Below are positions 10,531 through 17,708 of a stretch of DNA of 64,000 bases, in pieces. A model generated the notes under the pieces. That model was not told the origin of the DNA. It saw only the letters and a program-made list of their open reading frames with translations, and did no database searches. The stretch's first letter is position 1. The number at the start of each line of letters is the position of its first letter. The translations under genes were made by a program, and so were the position numbers. Source of the DNA: Ferrimonas sp. YFM (GTDB taxonomy: Bacteria > Pseudomonadota > Gammaproteobacteria > Enterobacterales > Shewanellaceae); assembly GCF_030296015.1 (NCBI RefSeq), contig NZ_AP027368.1, positions 1,674,001 to 1,738,000 of the forward strand. The letters are read 5' to 3'.

Positions 10531-10624
10531 CAAGGCACTGTAGGCGGATTTCAGACAGTCCGGCTGCGCTCGTGCCTCGCGGAGTATAGCCGGAAGTCTG
10601 CTCCCGCTAAGTGGATCGTTATAT
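10525..10624 (+). repeat. Integron attC site 2
   Basis: R'' ACATAAC (10525-10531), R' GTTATAT (10618-10624). The arms pair (GGCACT with AGTGG; CAGAC...CCGGCT with AGCCGG...GTCTG) and the loop holds the 12-mer GCTCGTGCCTCG (10568-10579), which recurs in other sites of this array. The length of 100 bases is normal for attC. Confidence 0.85.
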
Positions 10625-10657
10625 TTTGAATCAAATTGGGTATGGGATTAAGATTCA

Positions 10658-10927
10658 GTGGAAGAAAATTTAATAGTTTGTGAGTGTCATGGTAAATCCG
10701 TCCCAGCAATAGTTTGTGGTCATTTAGCCAAAAACAATGGCGAATCCGTTGGCTTTATTGAAAATTCAGATAACCCACAAGACTTGCAAGCTTGGTGTAA
10801 TGCTTGTGAAGATTTATTCAGTGTCGAACAAGAGCTAACCGAAAAGTTTAGGGAATTTAATAACATGTCTGTCGTTTGCGGTAAGTGCTATCAAGAGATA
10901 AAAGAAAAGCATTCAATTTCAATATAA
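10658..10927 (+). CDS. Small cysteine-rich zinc-ribbon-like protein (cassette gene)
   Basis: 89 residues from a GTG start. Cysteine/histidine pairs CECHG (about residue 8), VCGHL, CNACE (about 47) and CGKCY (about 75) suggest one or two metal-binding knuckles. No family is recognised. Its stop codon lies in the R'' box of attC site 3, so it is the gene of that cassette. Confidence 0.65.
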   Translation: MEENLIVCECHGKSVPAIVCGHLAKNNGESVGFIENSDNPQDLQAWCNACEDLFSVEQELTEKFREFNNMSVVCGKCYQEIKEKHSISI

Positions 10928-11049
10928 CAAGCACATTAAATATGGGACGGTTAACGCTCGGCTCGGCTCGGCTCGGCTCGGCTCGGCTCGGATCCGCTTC
11001 GCTTCACATTATAGCCAAACATTATCAGCCTCTTATGTGGGCGTTATAT
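10922..11049 (+). repeat. Integron attC site 3, with an expanded GCTCG repeat
   Basis: R'' ATATAAC (10922-10928), R' GTTATAT (11043-11049). The outer arms pair (GCACATTAA against TTATGTGGGC). The variable region contains seven perfect copies of GCTCG (10956-10990), a simple repeat not expected in an attC stem. Confidence 0.8.
10956..10990 (+). repeat. Pentanucleotide tandem repeat (GCTCG)7
   Basis: Seven uninterrupted GCTCG units inside the variable part of attC site 3. The unit resembles the start of GCTCGTGCCTCG, the loop motif of neighbouring attC sites, so it may have arisen by slippage there. Confidence 0.95.
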
Positions 11050-11063
11050 CTAAGTCGTAAATC

Positions 11064-11441
11064 ATGCTGCAGAACTTCGACAAACTACCTTCAGTATTGG
11101 ATCACGAACAAGTTTCCATGCAGTTTCGGAAGGTTATGGATATAGCCGAAACAAACTCGAATGTATCAATTAACGACATCACCGACACTCTCTTTGATGG
11201 GATATCAGCATTAGGCTACGCGCCAGGCGAAAGTTTTGATGATCTCGTCGAACACAGAATATTCAGCTGGATTAAAACAAAGTGGAATCTTGGCGATGAA
11301 GACTTCATCGATGGCGCAACCGCCATATTGTGCAATCTAAGTCATCCAGGTATTCCTCAATTCCTTCAATCCAAAGTAGAATCAGATCCCAGAGAGTATG
11401 CACGTACCTATGCATCAGAGGCTTTGCGCGATAGGAGCTAA
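11064..11441 (+). CDS. Hypothetical soluble protein (cassette gene)
   Basis: 125 residues, ATG start, no signal peptide or membrane helix; acidic and probably helical (ISALGYAPGESFDDLVEHRIF). No family is recognised. It lies between attC site 3 and a degenerate attC at 11444. Confidence 0.6.
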   Translation: MLQNFDKLPSVLDHEQVSMQFRKVMDIAETNSNVSINDITDTLFDGISALGYAPGESFDDLVEHRIFSWIKTKWNLGDEDFIDGATAILCNLSHPGIPQFLQSKVESDPREYARTYASEALRDRS

Positions 11442-11443
11442 AG

Positions 11444-11545
11444 ATATAACAATCCAATGAATCCGACCCAGTAAGCGCCGCTGGGTCGGCACGAGGCCGC
11501 CACAGTGTAGCGGCGCTCACTGGGCGGTTTATTGGGGCGCAAGTC
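11444..11545 (+). repeat. Integron attC-like site 4, degenerate R'
   Basis: R'' ATATAAC (11444-11450) is good. The arms pair (CAATGAATCCGACCCAGT against ACTGGGCGGTTTATTGG) and an inner stem pairs AGCGCCGCT with AGCGGCGCT. The expected GTTAT at the right end has become GGCGCAAGTC, so the R' box seems lost. The loop carries GGCACGAG (11488-11495), the reverse complement of part of the loop motif in other sites. Confidence 0.65.
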
Positions 11546-11563
11546 GCCTCTGAGGGTCATGCG

Positions 11564-11866
11564 GTGAGTTGTCGAACGAAAGCTGGTTCACCTGAGTACA
11601 TACTTCTTTTTTGCTCCCTAGTGGCACTTATCTGCTGCATGGTTTCGGCATGTGGAACACTTTGGCTTTTTGGGGAGGGATTTTTTGCGTATGAGGGAGG
11701 TTACTTTCTGGCTTTAGGTGTTTATGTGTATGTGTTTCTCTTGCCTATAGCCGTTTATTACTTTGTGTGGCCAAAGCCGAGGATCAATAGAAAGCTATAT
11801 TTATATTGCCTATTTCCTTATCTTATGATGATTCCTTTTGCCATTTTCTTTGCTGTATATTATTGA
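11564..11866 (+). CDS. Hypothetical membrane protein (cassette gene)
   Basis: 100 residues from a GTG start with GAGGG about 8 bases upstream. Three hydrophobic segments (about 10-33, 40-65 and 78-99) suggest a small inner-membrane protein. No family is recognised. Confidence 0.55.
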   Translation: MSCRTKAGSPEYILLFCSLVALICCMVSACGTLWLFGEGFFAYEGGYFLALGVYVYVFLLPIAVYYFVWPKPRINRKLYLYCLFPYLMMIPFAIFFAVYY

Positions 11867-11955
11867 TTAAGATTGGTATCTAGCAAGCGCATTAAAAAAA
11901 GGAATGAAGTTGACACTGCGAAGTGGATCCTTGTGCTTTTATAGGAGAGTGAGCT

Positions 11956-12339
11956 ATCGTTAAGTTAGCAATAACAATCAGGTGCTTTGGGTTTCTTATC
12001 GGAACTTTCTTTATAGGTTCCTCGATAGCGGAAATATTTGGACTTGTACCTCATTCCTATGAGGTTCCTTCTTTAGGAGCAAGGCTAGCATCTGCGTTAG
12101 TTCCGATTATTGTTTCAATTGCTCTTTTAGTGCCGATGAGGTTGATAAAGTATAAGAGCATATTTTATTTTTTATCTTTGACATTGTGGGTGGGGTTAGC
12201 CCGATGTGGTTGGCTAATGTTGTCTGGGTTATTAGAGTATTTAGAAGGCTCAAAGCATTATGCAATCATTCCTGTTAGTTGCTTAATAATGGTCGTGTAC
12301 GCTTCAAATATCTATATACTTAAGTCAAAAAGAGCATAA
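11956..12339 (+). CDS. Hypothetical four-helix membrane protein with an apparent ATC start
   Basis: The recognised ORF begins only at GTG 12130, but the frame is open upstream to 11953 and encodes a convincing hydrophobic N-terminus (VKLAITIRCFGFLIGTFF, then SALVPIIVSIALLVPMRL). No ATG, GTG or TTG exists in frame before 12130. AGGAG at 11943-11947 is spaced 8 bases from ATC 11956, exactly where a start codon is expected. Either ATC is used as a weak start, or an ATG has mutated, or the 5' end was exchanged at a cassette junction (GTTAAGT at 11959-11965 looks like an R' box). 127 residues, function unknown. Confidence 0.5.
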   Translation: MVKLAITIRCFGFLIGTFFIGSSIAEIFGLVPHSYEVPSLGARLASALVPIIVSIALLVPMRLIKYKSIFYFLSLTLWVGLARCGWLMLSGLLEYLEGSKHYAIIPVSCLIMVVYASNIYILKSKRA

Positions 12340-12439
12340 TGAGTTCCTGAGTGAACGCACGCAAATCTTTTGGCTTGCGCTCGTGCCTCGCAGATGTTTG
12401 CAAAGCTTTATTTTAGCTTGCTTAGGCGGGGTGTTATGC
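12334..12439 (+). repeat. Integron attC site 5
   Basis: R' GTTATGC (12433-12439) preceded by CTTAGGCGGGGT, like the right end of Vibrio VCR-type attC sites. R'' is degenerate (CATAATG, overlapping the stop codon of the preceding gene). The loop holds GCTCGTGCCTCG (12379-12390), identical to site 2. Confidence 0.7.
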
Positions 12440-12466
12440 GGAGGCTTTTAAATTAGGTATGTGCTA

Positions 12467-12829
12467 ATGAAGAAGATGGTAATCACAGTGTTCACAATGT
12501 TCTTAGGACTGGCTGCATACACAGTGATGTTTACAGTTTTCTACGATTCTTGGTTTCCATATTATTATGAAGACTACATTTCATACTTCTTTGTAGCTGG
12601 TGTAATTCTGTTATTGTTCATGCCTGTAGTCATAGTGATGTATAAATTGCGATCAATATCAGAAAATAGTAGTTTCAGCCATTTCGAGTACTATTGTCAG
12701 TCTGTGATATTTGTAAATGCTGTAACTTTGTTTCTGTGTTTTCTCACAGTTATATATATGCTAAATCACGGTAGCTTTATTGGTGGGCCTGGGCAAGGTA
12801 GCTACGAGATCGTTCCGGTAGAAAGATAG
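12467..12829 (+). CDS. Hypothetical membrane protein (cassette gene)
   Basis: 120 residues from ATG 12467 (an in-frame GTG at 12461 is an alternative). Three hydrophobic segments (about 5-25, 38-60 and 80-103) indicate an inner-membrane protein; the C-terminus is short and polar. No family is recognised. It follows attC site 5 closely. Confidence 0.6.
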   Translation: MKKMVITVFTMFLGLAAYTVMFTVFYDSWFPYYYEDYISYFFVAGVILLLFMPVVIVMYKLRSISENSSFSHFEYYCQSVIFVNAVTLFLCFLTVIYMLNHGSFIGGPGQGSYEIVPVER

Positions 12830-12863
12830 GCGTAATAAGCGTCTGCAATCTGACCTCTAGTCA

Positions 12864-12903
12864 CTGTTACTTTTTGTGAAAAACCACGCCCAAAAAGTGC
12901 CAG
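12864..12903 (+). repeat. Imperfect hairpin between cassette genes
   Basis: CTGTTACTTTTTG (12864-12876) pairs with CAAAAAGTGCCAG (12891-12903), with two mismatches. It occupies the place of an attC but no R' or R'' core box is visible; it may be a decayed site or a terminator. Confidence 0.4.
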
Positions 12904-12938
12904 TAGCCTCCGGTAATTGATAGTCTTAAAGGAAGAAT

Positions 12939-13712
12939 ATGAACAATCTAAAAGTCACTTTTTGTTTGCTGATAACTTTAGTCGCTTCAATTGCTCATGC
13001 GGACTTATCTGATAATGTGCTTGTACCAAAGGAAGAAATGAATTTTGCTAAAAACTATCTTGGTGAAATTAGAGAGAGAAACTTTGAATATGTCTTAAGC
13101 TATATTGGTCCAGAGTTATTGAATCAACTGTCTGAAGAAAAGCTCGAAGAATTTGCTGCGTATTTTCCATCTGGCCAATTGCTATCAACTGCACTAATTG
13201 GTTCACAAGTGAAAACTATTAATGAAACATGGCAGGGAAAATTTTCTTTCGAATACGAATTTGAGTCAGGCTGGGCGGTAGCTAGCGTTGTTATGAAGCG
13301 TACAGACAATAAAATCTCTGTAATTGGTTTTAATGTGTATAGAACGGAAGCTTCACAGAAAGAACTAAACAAGTTCGAGTTATCAGGTAAATCAGCGCTT
13401 CACTATCTTGTTCTGGTATTGGCATGTATTGTTCCAATATTCATTCTCGTTTCTCTTTTTTACTGCATTAAAACGTCAATCCCAAAAAGGAAGTGGTTAT
13501 GGGCGTTGTTTATTTTAGGTGGTATAGGAACTATAAGCATTAATTGGAGCACTGGTGCATATACGTTGAAGGTACTTGAGTATCAATTGTTTGGCGCAGG
13601 GGCAATTGCTGCTAGCGAATATGCTCCATGGGTAGTTACAGTAGGCTTCCCCCTAGGGGCAGTTATCTTTTGGATTAAGCGAAAGTCGTTAATCGAGCAA
13701 GGTAAGTGTTAG
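12939..13712 (+). CDS. Hypothetical exported and membrane-anchored protein (cassette gene)
   Basis: 257 residues. An N-terminal signal peptide (FCLLITLVASIAHA) precedes a soluble domain of about 120 residues (KNYLGEIRERNFEYVLSYIGPELL, similar in style to DUF3887-type growth or stress domains, not certain), then three membrane segments (about 149-172, 182-200 and 226-246). AAAGGAAGAAT precedes the ATG. The largest gene of the AT-rich half. Function unknown. Confidence 0.65.
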   Translation: MNNLKVTFCLLITLVASIAHADLSDNVLVPKEEMNFAKNYLGEIRERNFEYVLSYIGPELLNQLSEEKLEEFAAYFPSGQLLSTALIGSQVKTINETWQGKFSFEYEFESGWAVASVVMKRTDNKISVIGFNVYRTEASQKELNKFELSGKSALHYLVLVLACIVPIFILVSLFYCIKTSIPKRKWLWALFILGGIGTISINWSTGAYTLKVLEYQLFGAGAIAASEYAPWVVTVGFPLGAVIFWIKRKSLIEQGKC

Positions 13713-13727
13713 AAATTGAGGTTAAGC

Positions 13728-14146
13728 ATGGACAAACAGTCGAGAATGGAGTAACGAAGAAAGGCTGGGTATAGAGAACTGCCGAAACCTCAAGTGAAGT
13801 ATCAAGGACCAGAGTATTCAATGTCTTTTGCTTGTTGTGAGTGTAGAACGTCAAATATGCGCCAATTCAATCTTGCTCCATGTGATTAGCCAAAAGTGAT
13901 TGAGTGTCCAATCTGTAAGGGTGTAGCAGTGAACTTGGGTCGCCACTTTAAGCCACCTAAAAAGTTGGATGTGGCTCAATGGAAAAAATTATATATTTAA
14001 TTGAGCATGGCTTCGTATTTCAAAAGATTAGAACGAATAAAAATAGCTGTGAAAGCGTCCCTTATCCTGAAACTCTATCTCAAGCAAAAGGGTTTGTATT
14101 GAAGTATCAACGATATGCAGTGAAATCGCCTTATAGCAAGCTTTAA
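13728..14146 (+). pseudogene. Broken zinc-ribbon-like cassette gene
   Basis: A conceptual reading from ATG 13728 gives MDKQSRME-stop-RRKAGYRELPKPQVKYQ, then FACCECRTSN, CD-stop-PKVIECPICKG, then NLGRHFKPPKKLDVAQW; after about 13985 a one-base frame change continues as IYLIEHGFVFQKI and PYPETLSQAKGFVLKYQRYAV to TAA 14144-14146. Two in-frame stop codons and a frameshift break one continuous protein of about 138 residues with two CxxC pairs (CCEC/CPIC). The protein-like character of every piece makes chance unlikely. The function was probably metal-binding, otherwise unknown. Confidence 0.75.
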
Positions 14147-14245
14147 AGTTTGATTGGTATCAGTTGGCTAAATTACGCTTCATTAAATATTTGTCTCAAC
14201 TGTTATTCATTCCTTAAGGTGGTGTTGTATTTTATGGGAATATTG

Positions 14246-14584
14246 ATGAAAAATTTGATTGTAGTAACTTTAATAACATTATGTGTTGGATGCTCAAGTA
14301 TCAAAGATGATTTTGTTTTTGACGGGAGTACCGAAGCATCAACTCAGGCTGGTATAGTCAAAGTTATGAAAAGATTGAGGCCCAAGGATCGATTAGAGTT
14401 TATGACAGCGCTTATGGCCATTCAGTTCTATGATGTTAAGAGTGCCAGTGAGGTTGTTGACGATCCAACGATGGTTAATGAAATGAATTATTTTATAATT
14501 GGCAAAAAAATCGATGGCTTGAATTATCAACAGGTGATTGAACTGGCTAAGACATCACCCACAAAGGTAGAGGTAATCAAGTAA
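14246..14584 (+). CDS. Small lipoprotein (cassette gene)
   Basis: 112 residues from ATG 14246 (MKNLIVVTLITLCVGCSS), chosen because it gives a proper lipoprotein signal with lipobox CVGC; the longer in-frame start at 14150 does not. The mature part is polar with no recognised domain (RLRPKDRLEFMTALMAIQFY). It is probably lipid-anchored to the periplasmic face of a membrane; family unknown. Confidence 0.65.
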   Translation: MKNLIVVTLITLCVGCSSIKDDFVFDGSTEASTQAGIVKVMKRLRPKDRLEFMTALMAIQFYDVKSASEVVDDPTMVNEMNYFIIGKKIDGLNYQQVIELAKTSPTKVEVIK

Positions 14585-14667
14585 ATAATAAAGGCGCAGT
14601 AGGTGTCTGCTCGTGCCTCGGAGAGTCTAGGCGGGATGCCTGCTCCTGCGAAGTAAAGTGTGAAGCA
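14585..14667 (+). repeat. Decayed attC site
   Basis: The stretch carries GCTCGTGCCTCG (14609-14620), the same loop 12-mer as attC sites 2 and 5, with pairing arms (CGCAGTAGG against CCTGCTCCTGCG). Both outer boxes are degenerate (AATAATA on the left, GTGTGAAGC on the right). Confidence 0.5.
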
Positions 14668-14676
14668 TCATTACCA

Positions 14677-15165
14677 ATGAATACCAAACAACTTAAGAAA
14701 GTACATATAGATCTTCCGAATCACTGGGCAACTGGCGGTGAGTCTCTTTGGGCCACGCCGTTAGGAAATGACTTATATCGGATCGAGAACATTCCATTTT
14801 ATGCGTATGGTCTCAACTTTCGTGACGTTGTGCTTGCTACCGCTGATACGGACGAACTAAAGCCTGAGGTCAGAAAGGTTTTAAATCCCAGCGGGAATAA
14901 GACTTACAGAGTGATTTTCACGAATGGTCTTTCGCGAGAAAAGCAAGTTGAACTTTTGAAAGCCCTTGAGAAATACAAAGCTTCTTATGAGCGCGCAGAC
15001 GGTATCAATGTAGCAATCGATATCGAGCCGACGGGAGATCACTTAGCTGTTTATGATCAGCTAGAGGTCTATGAGAAAAGTGGAATTCTGTCGTTTGAAA
15101 CATGTGAAGCACGAGCTGAAGGCAGTTTTGATGACTTACCCGAAGATGCTAGTGAGCCTTCGTAG
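14677..15165 (+). CDS. DUF4265 domain protein (cassette gene)
   Basis: 162 residues. The sequence matches the DUF4265 pattern: ESLWATPLGNDLYRIENIPFYAYGLNFRDVV, then a second half NPSGNKTYRVIF with an acidic C-terminus. It is cytoplasmic with no signal peptide. The biochemical role of DUF4265 is unknown; members occur in antitoxin/immunity-like and integron contexts. Confidence 0.75.
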   Translation: MNTKQLKKVHIDLPNHWATGGESLWATPLGNDLYRIENIPFYAYGLNFRDVVLATADTDELKPEVRKVLNPSGNKTYRVIFTNGLSREKQVELLKALEKYKASYERADGINVAIDIEPTGDHLAVYDQLEVYEKSGILSFETCEARAEGSFDDLPEDASEPS

Positions 15166-15257
15166 GTGGATTGCGACCATACTGGATGCGTTTGTTTCTT
15201 ATGGAGCATAGCTAGACAGCTTGCTCCTACTTGAACAGTTCAGCTTAAGGAGAAAGT

Positions 15258-15623
15258 ATGTTTGATCACGTTGTCTTTGGGGTTCGTGATTACGAGAAGG
15301 CCAAAGAGTTCTACCTAAAGGTTTTGGAGCCAATTGGTGTAGTTGTCATTTCGGAGAATGAACTTGGTATTGAGCTTAGCTCAGATGGTAAATCATCTCT
15401 GTGTATTCGCCGTAATCCCGAAGCGAATCCAGCCCATCTTCATCTAGCTTTTGTGGCTCAAAACCGAGAACAGGTTCAAGATTTTCATCGAATTGCACTG
15501 GAAATCGGTGCTCAGGACAACGGTGGCCCTGGTTTGCGCCCAAACTATAGCGATCAATATTACGCGGCGTACGTGCTCGATCCGGATGGTCACAACATAG
15601 AGATGGTTTACCATCAGTGTTAA
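15258..15623 (+). CDS. VOC/glyoxalase superfamily protein
   Basis: 121 residues with two beta-alpha-beta-beta-beta modules. FDHVVFGVRDYEKAKEFY begins the fold; HLHLAFVAQNREQVQDFH and VLDPDGHNIEMVY complete it, with His and Glu positions compatible with the metal site of glyoxalase/dioxygenase relatives. AAGGAGAAAGT precedes the ATG. Such proteins are common cassette cargo, often for resistance or detoxification; the substrate is not determinable. Confidence 0.85.
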   Translation: MFDHVVFGVRDYEKAKEFYLKVLEPIGVVVISENELGIELSSDGKSSLCIRRNPEANPAHLHLAFVAQNREQVQDFHRIALEIGAQDNGGPGLRPNYSDQYYAAYVLDPDGHNIEMVYHQC

Positions 15624-16003
15624 GAAAGCATCTATATGTGATTTCATTCCGCGACTTAACTGGAGGTTACACGTCTATTGGTTATGAGCACTCAAACGAT
15701 GAACGTAGAGCCTGTGAATCTGCACGAAGGTTACTTGAAGGGCAAGGTAGTTATCTGGACGAAGTCCTGGAGTTGTCTCGAGTGGGAGTAATCATGTACG
15801 GCCAATGCTGGGACACTGAGTTTCATGTGTTCGCACTGATAGCCTCCGATACGGATCATCTGCCTCTGGAGCATGTACGGCCGCGCTGTAGTGCAGAGTT
15901 CCTTGCCAAGGCTGATCTCGAGATTGAGCAAGTCAGGGCCTACTATGCAGAGAAGGTGAGGGAAGCTTGTCTGGCAGTTCTTTCGAAGCATCGATGCCTA
16001 TAA
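15617..16003 (+). CDS. Hypothetical soluble protein overlapping the VOC gene
   Basis: 128 residues from GTG 15617, overlapping the VOC stop by 7 bases, which implies translational coupling in a two-gene cassette. No signal peptide or helix bundle is obvious; features include RRACESARRLLEGQGSYLDEV and an acidic C-terminal helix. No family is recognised. The stop codon at its end overlaps the R'' site of the following attC. Confidence 0.6.
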   Translation: MLRKHLYVISFRDLTGGYTSIGYEHSNDERRACESARRLLEGQGSYLDEVLELSRVGVIMYGQCWDTEFHVFALIASDTDHLPLEHVRPRCSAEFLAKADLEIEQVRAYYAEKVREACLAVLSKHRCL

Positions 16004-16097
16004 CAAGCTGTTCTGGCGAGGTGCAGTGCCTGGCTGGTTTCTTTCACCAACCGGAAAGAATTATCCGCTGTTGGCGCTGCTGAGCGCAGCGTTCAAT
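15998..16097 (+). repeat. Integron attC site 6
   Basis: R'' CTATAAC (15998-16004) and R' GTTCAAT (16091-16097, one step from consensus). AACAAGCTG pairs with CAGCGTT, and the inner hairpin pairs GGTTTCTTTC with GGAAAGAATT. Length 100 bases. Confidence 0.7.
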
Positions 16098-16129
16098 CAC
16101 TTATACAGACTCAGAGCAAAGGAGTTGTT

Positions 16130-16420
16130 ATGAGCAAAGTCTTAACCACATTGATGTCCTCCATCTTCCTGTCTGGGTGTGTGGCCGTTCCCATTGAAGA
16201 CTATGGCTACCTAGACAAGTGTGAGACTTCCTCGAAGAGAAAAGAGCTGGCGGTTGTAGATGTGGTGGAAGGAACTAATTCGTATTTTAGTGTCAGTGGT
16301 TTCTTGTTGTCTCCATTAACTGTATCAGTTAGTGCTTTGCTCTCAGGATCCTATGTGGTGGTAAACAATACCTACCATTACGGAGAAGAGGTGCTGGTTT
16401 GTGAGACAGACAATATTTAG
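16130..16420 (+). CDS. Small lipoprotein (cassette gene)
   Basis: 96 residues. The signal peptide ends in the lipobox LSGC at about residue 17. The mature part has two further cysteines and a hydrophobic glycine/serine-rich stretch (FLLSPLTVSVSALLSGSYVVV). AAAGGAGTTGTT precedes the ATG. Function unknown. Confidence 0.7.
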   Translation: MSKVLTTLMSSIFLSGCVAVPIEDYGYLDKCETSSKRKELAVVDVVEGTNSYFSVSGFLLSPLTVSVSALLSGSYVVVNNTYHYGEEVLVCETDNI

Positions 16421-16523
16421 AGAGACATTGTCGGCAACTTGGAGCATACGTCTAATGACGCTATTGTTTGTTTAGAATCTAAGAGACTCATCTTGGGTGG
16501 TGTTCTACTTAGGTTGCAGGAAT

Positions 16524-16952
16524 ATGGCAGCTTTTATGACCACGAAATTCAAACATGTTGAATCCACACACAAAATAGACACCGCGATGTTGTCATTCGG
16601 ATCTTATGAACTTGAAGGACAAGCCGTGAAAGGCTATGAGCTCTATTGTGCTGGTTCCGGAGCGCACCATGTAGCGAAAGTCATGCCTTTTAATAGTGAA
16701 GCCACACATCATCTGATGCTGAGTCTTGGACAACTTGAATCTAAGGAGTTCAAAGGGAAAATCAAGATCAAGTGTGGATGGGTTAATGCGGTTTTTAAGT
16801 TCGGCGGCCTTGATGAAAAGCGAGGAGTCAAGGTTAAAACCTATCTGTCCGGATGGCTTTTCTTCAGCATGGGATTAGGCAGTTCCTACATTTCTGTAAG
16901 CGAGTTGAACACAATACTAAGCAAGTTAAGAGGCTATAAAGCCACGTCATAA
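16524..16952 (+). CDS. Hypothetical protein (cassette gene)
   Basis: 142 residues from ATG 16524; a GTG at 16497 would add nine residues, and ATG 16536 is also possible. No signal peptide. The central part has a regular strand pattern (KGKIKIKCGWVNAVFKFGG) and the C-terminal region a hydrophobic patch (LSGWLFFSMGLGSSYI). No family is recognised. It ends in the R'' box of attC site 7. Confidence 0.6.
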   Translation: MAAFMTTKFKHVESTHKIDTAMLSFGSYELEGQAVKGYELYCAGSGAHHVAKVMPFNSEATHHLMLSLGQLESKEFKGKIKIKCGWVNAVFKFGGLDEKRGVKVKTYLSGWLFFSMGLGSSYISVSELNTILSKLRGYKATS

Positions 16953-17048
16953 CAATCCACTTCAACGGGACGCAGTTCGTGCTCGGTCGTAGATGGTGGC
17001 TAAGTACGGTTGGTTGCCCTGAGGTGTTTAACGGTGCATTGGTTATGA
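16947..17048 (+). repeat. Integron attC site 7
   Basis: R'' TCATAAC (16947-16953) and R' GTTATGA (17042-17048). CATAACAAT pairs with ATTGGTTATG across the site, and the loop contains CGTGCTCGG, a variant of the recurrent motif. Confidence 0.75.
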
Positions 17049-17069
17049 AAGAACAAAGGACTATATTGT

Positions 17070-17285
17070 ATGGATAACTTTAGACTTTTCTTGTTAAAGG
17101 CCGAGATGCTTTGTTGGATATTGCCTATATTCATCTCTGGCTACTTTACTTTTAAAACGATGTATATCTTGTTTGTTCAGTTTGGTGCAATTAACTTTGA
17201 TTATGTTGCGACATTCTTAGGATTGGCTTTACTCTCGGCATTGTTACCCATCTCTTTGAAGGTTTTGAGATCTTCGATCCCGTAG
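17070..17285 (+). CDS. Small two-helix membrane protein (cassette gene)
   Basis: 71 residues, with two strongly hydrophobic segments (about 12-36 and 46-65) and little else. It starts 22 bases after attC site 7. No family is recognised. Confidence 0.5.
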   Translation: MDNFRLFLLKAEMLCWILPIFISGYFTFKTMYILFVQFGAINFDYVATFLGLALLSALLPISLKVLRSSIP

Positions 17286-17355
17286 AAGTCATTGATATAG
17301 ATAAATTGCATAGTGGAAAATCAGCCAACTGGTTATTTACAAGTGGCTGTGAAAC

Positions 17356-17685
17356 ATGTCTGATGAGATGGGTCTTCGCTTTAGTTTGCTTTTGGTTAAG
17401 AATATGAACAAGTATAAGTTTAGGTTGATTGTTATATTACTCGTTCAAGTGGCAATTACTATAATCAACAATAATATTGCTGGTGCTTTTAATGAGTCAA
17501 ACTTTTACTACCCATCAAATTGGTCGTATTGGCTTGGAATGACAGGGAGCATTTTCCTTATTTTGTATGTGTTTAGTCTGGGTTGCCCCAATTGTGGAGC
17601 GAATCAGGTGATGCGTGGCTTCTTGTTTACTTCTTGGCGCTGGCCTGAAGACAATTGTCATAAGTGCGGCTCAAAAATAGAGTAG
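17356..17685 (+). CDS. Membrane protein with a C-terminal zinc ribbon
   Basis: 109 residues (an internal ATG at 17404 is an alternative start). Two hydrophobic segments (about 21-41 and 61-75) are followed by CPNCG and CHKCG separated by about 24 residues, a four-cysteine zinc ribbon at the end of the protein. Known for membrane-tethered zinc-ribbon proteins of unknown role; no closer assignment. Confidence 0.6.
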   Translation: MSDEMGLRFSLLLVKNMNKYKFRLIVILLVQVAITIINNNIAGAFNESNFYYPSNWSYWLGMTGSIFLILYVFSLGCPNCGANQVMRGFLFTSWRWPEDNCHKCGSKIE

Positions 17686-17708
17686 TTTGTTGAGTACAAA
17701 TTGTCTCG

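Noticed and set aside
10956-10990. CRISPR array
   Set aside because: The repeat unit is 5 bases with no spacers; it is a simple tandem repeat.
11880-11965. Additional attC before the ATC-start gene
   Set aside because: GTTAAGT fits an R' box but the left boundary and stem are weak, so it was kept only as a possible explanation for the lost start codon.
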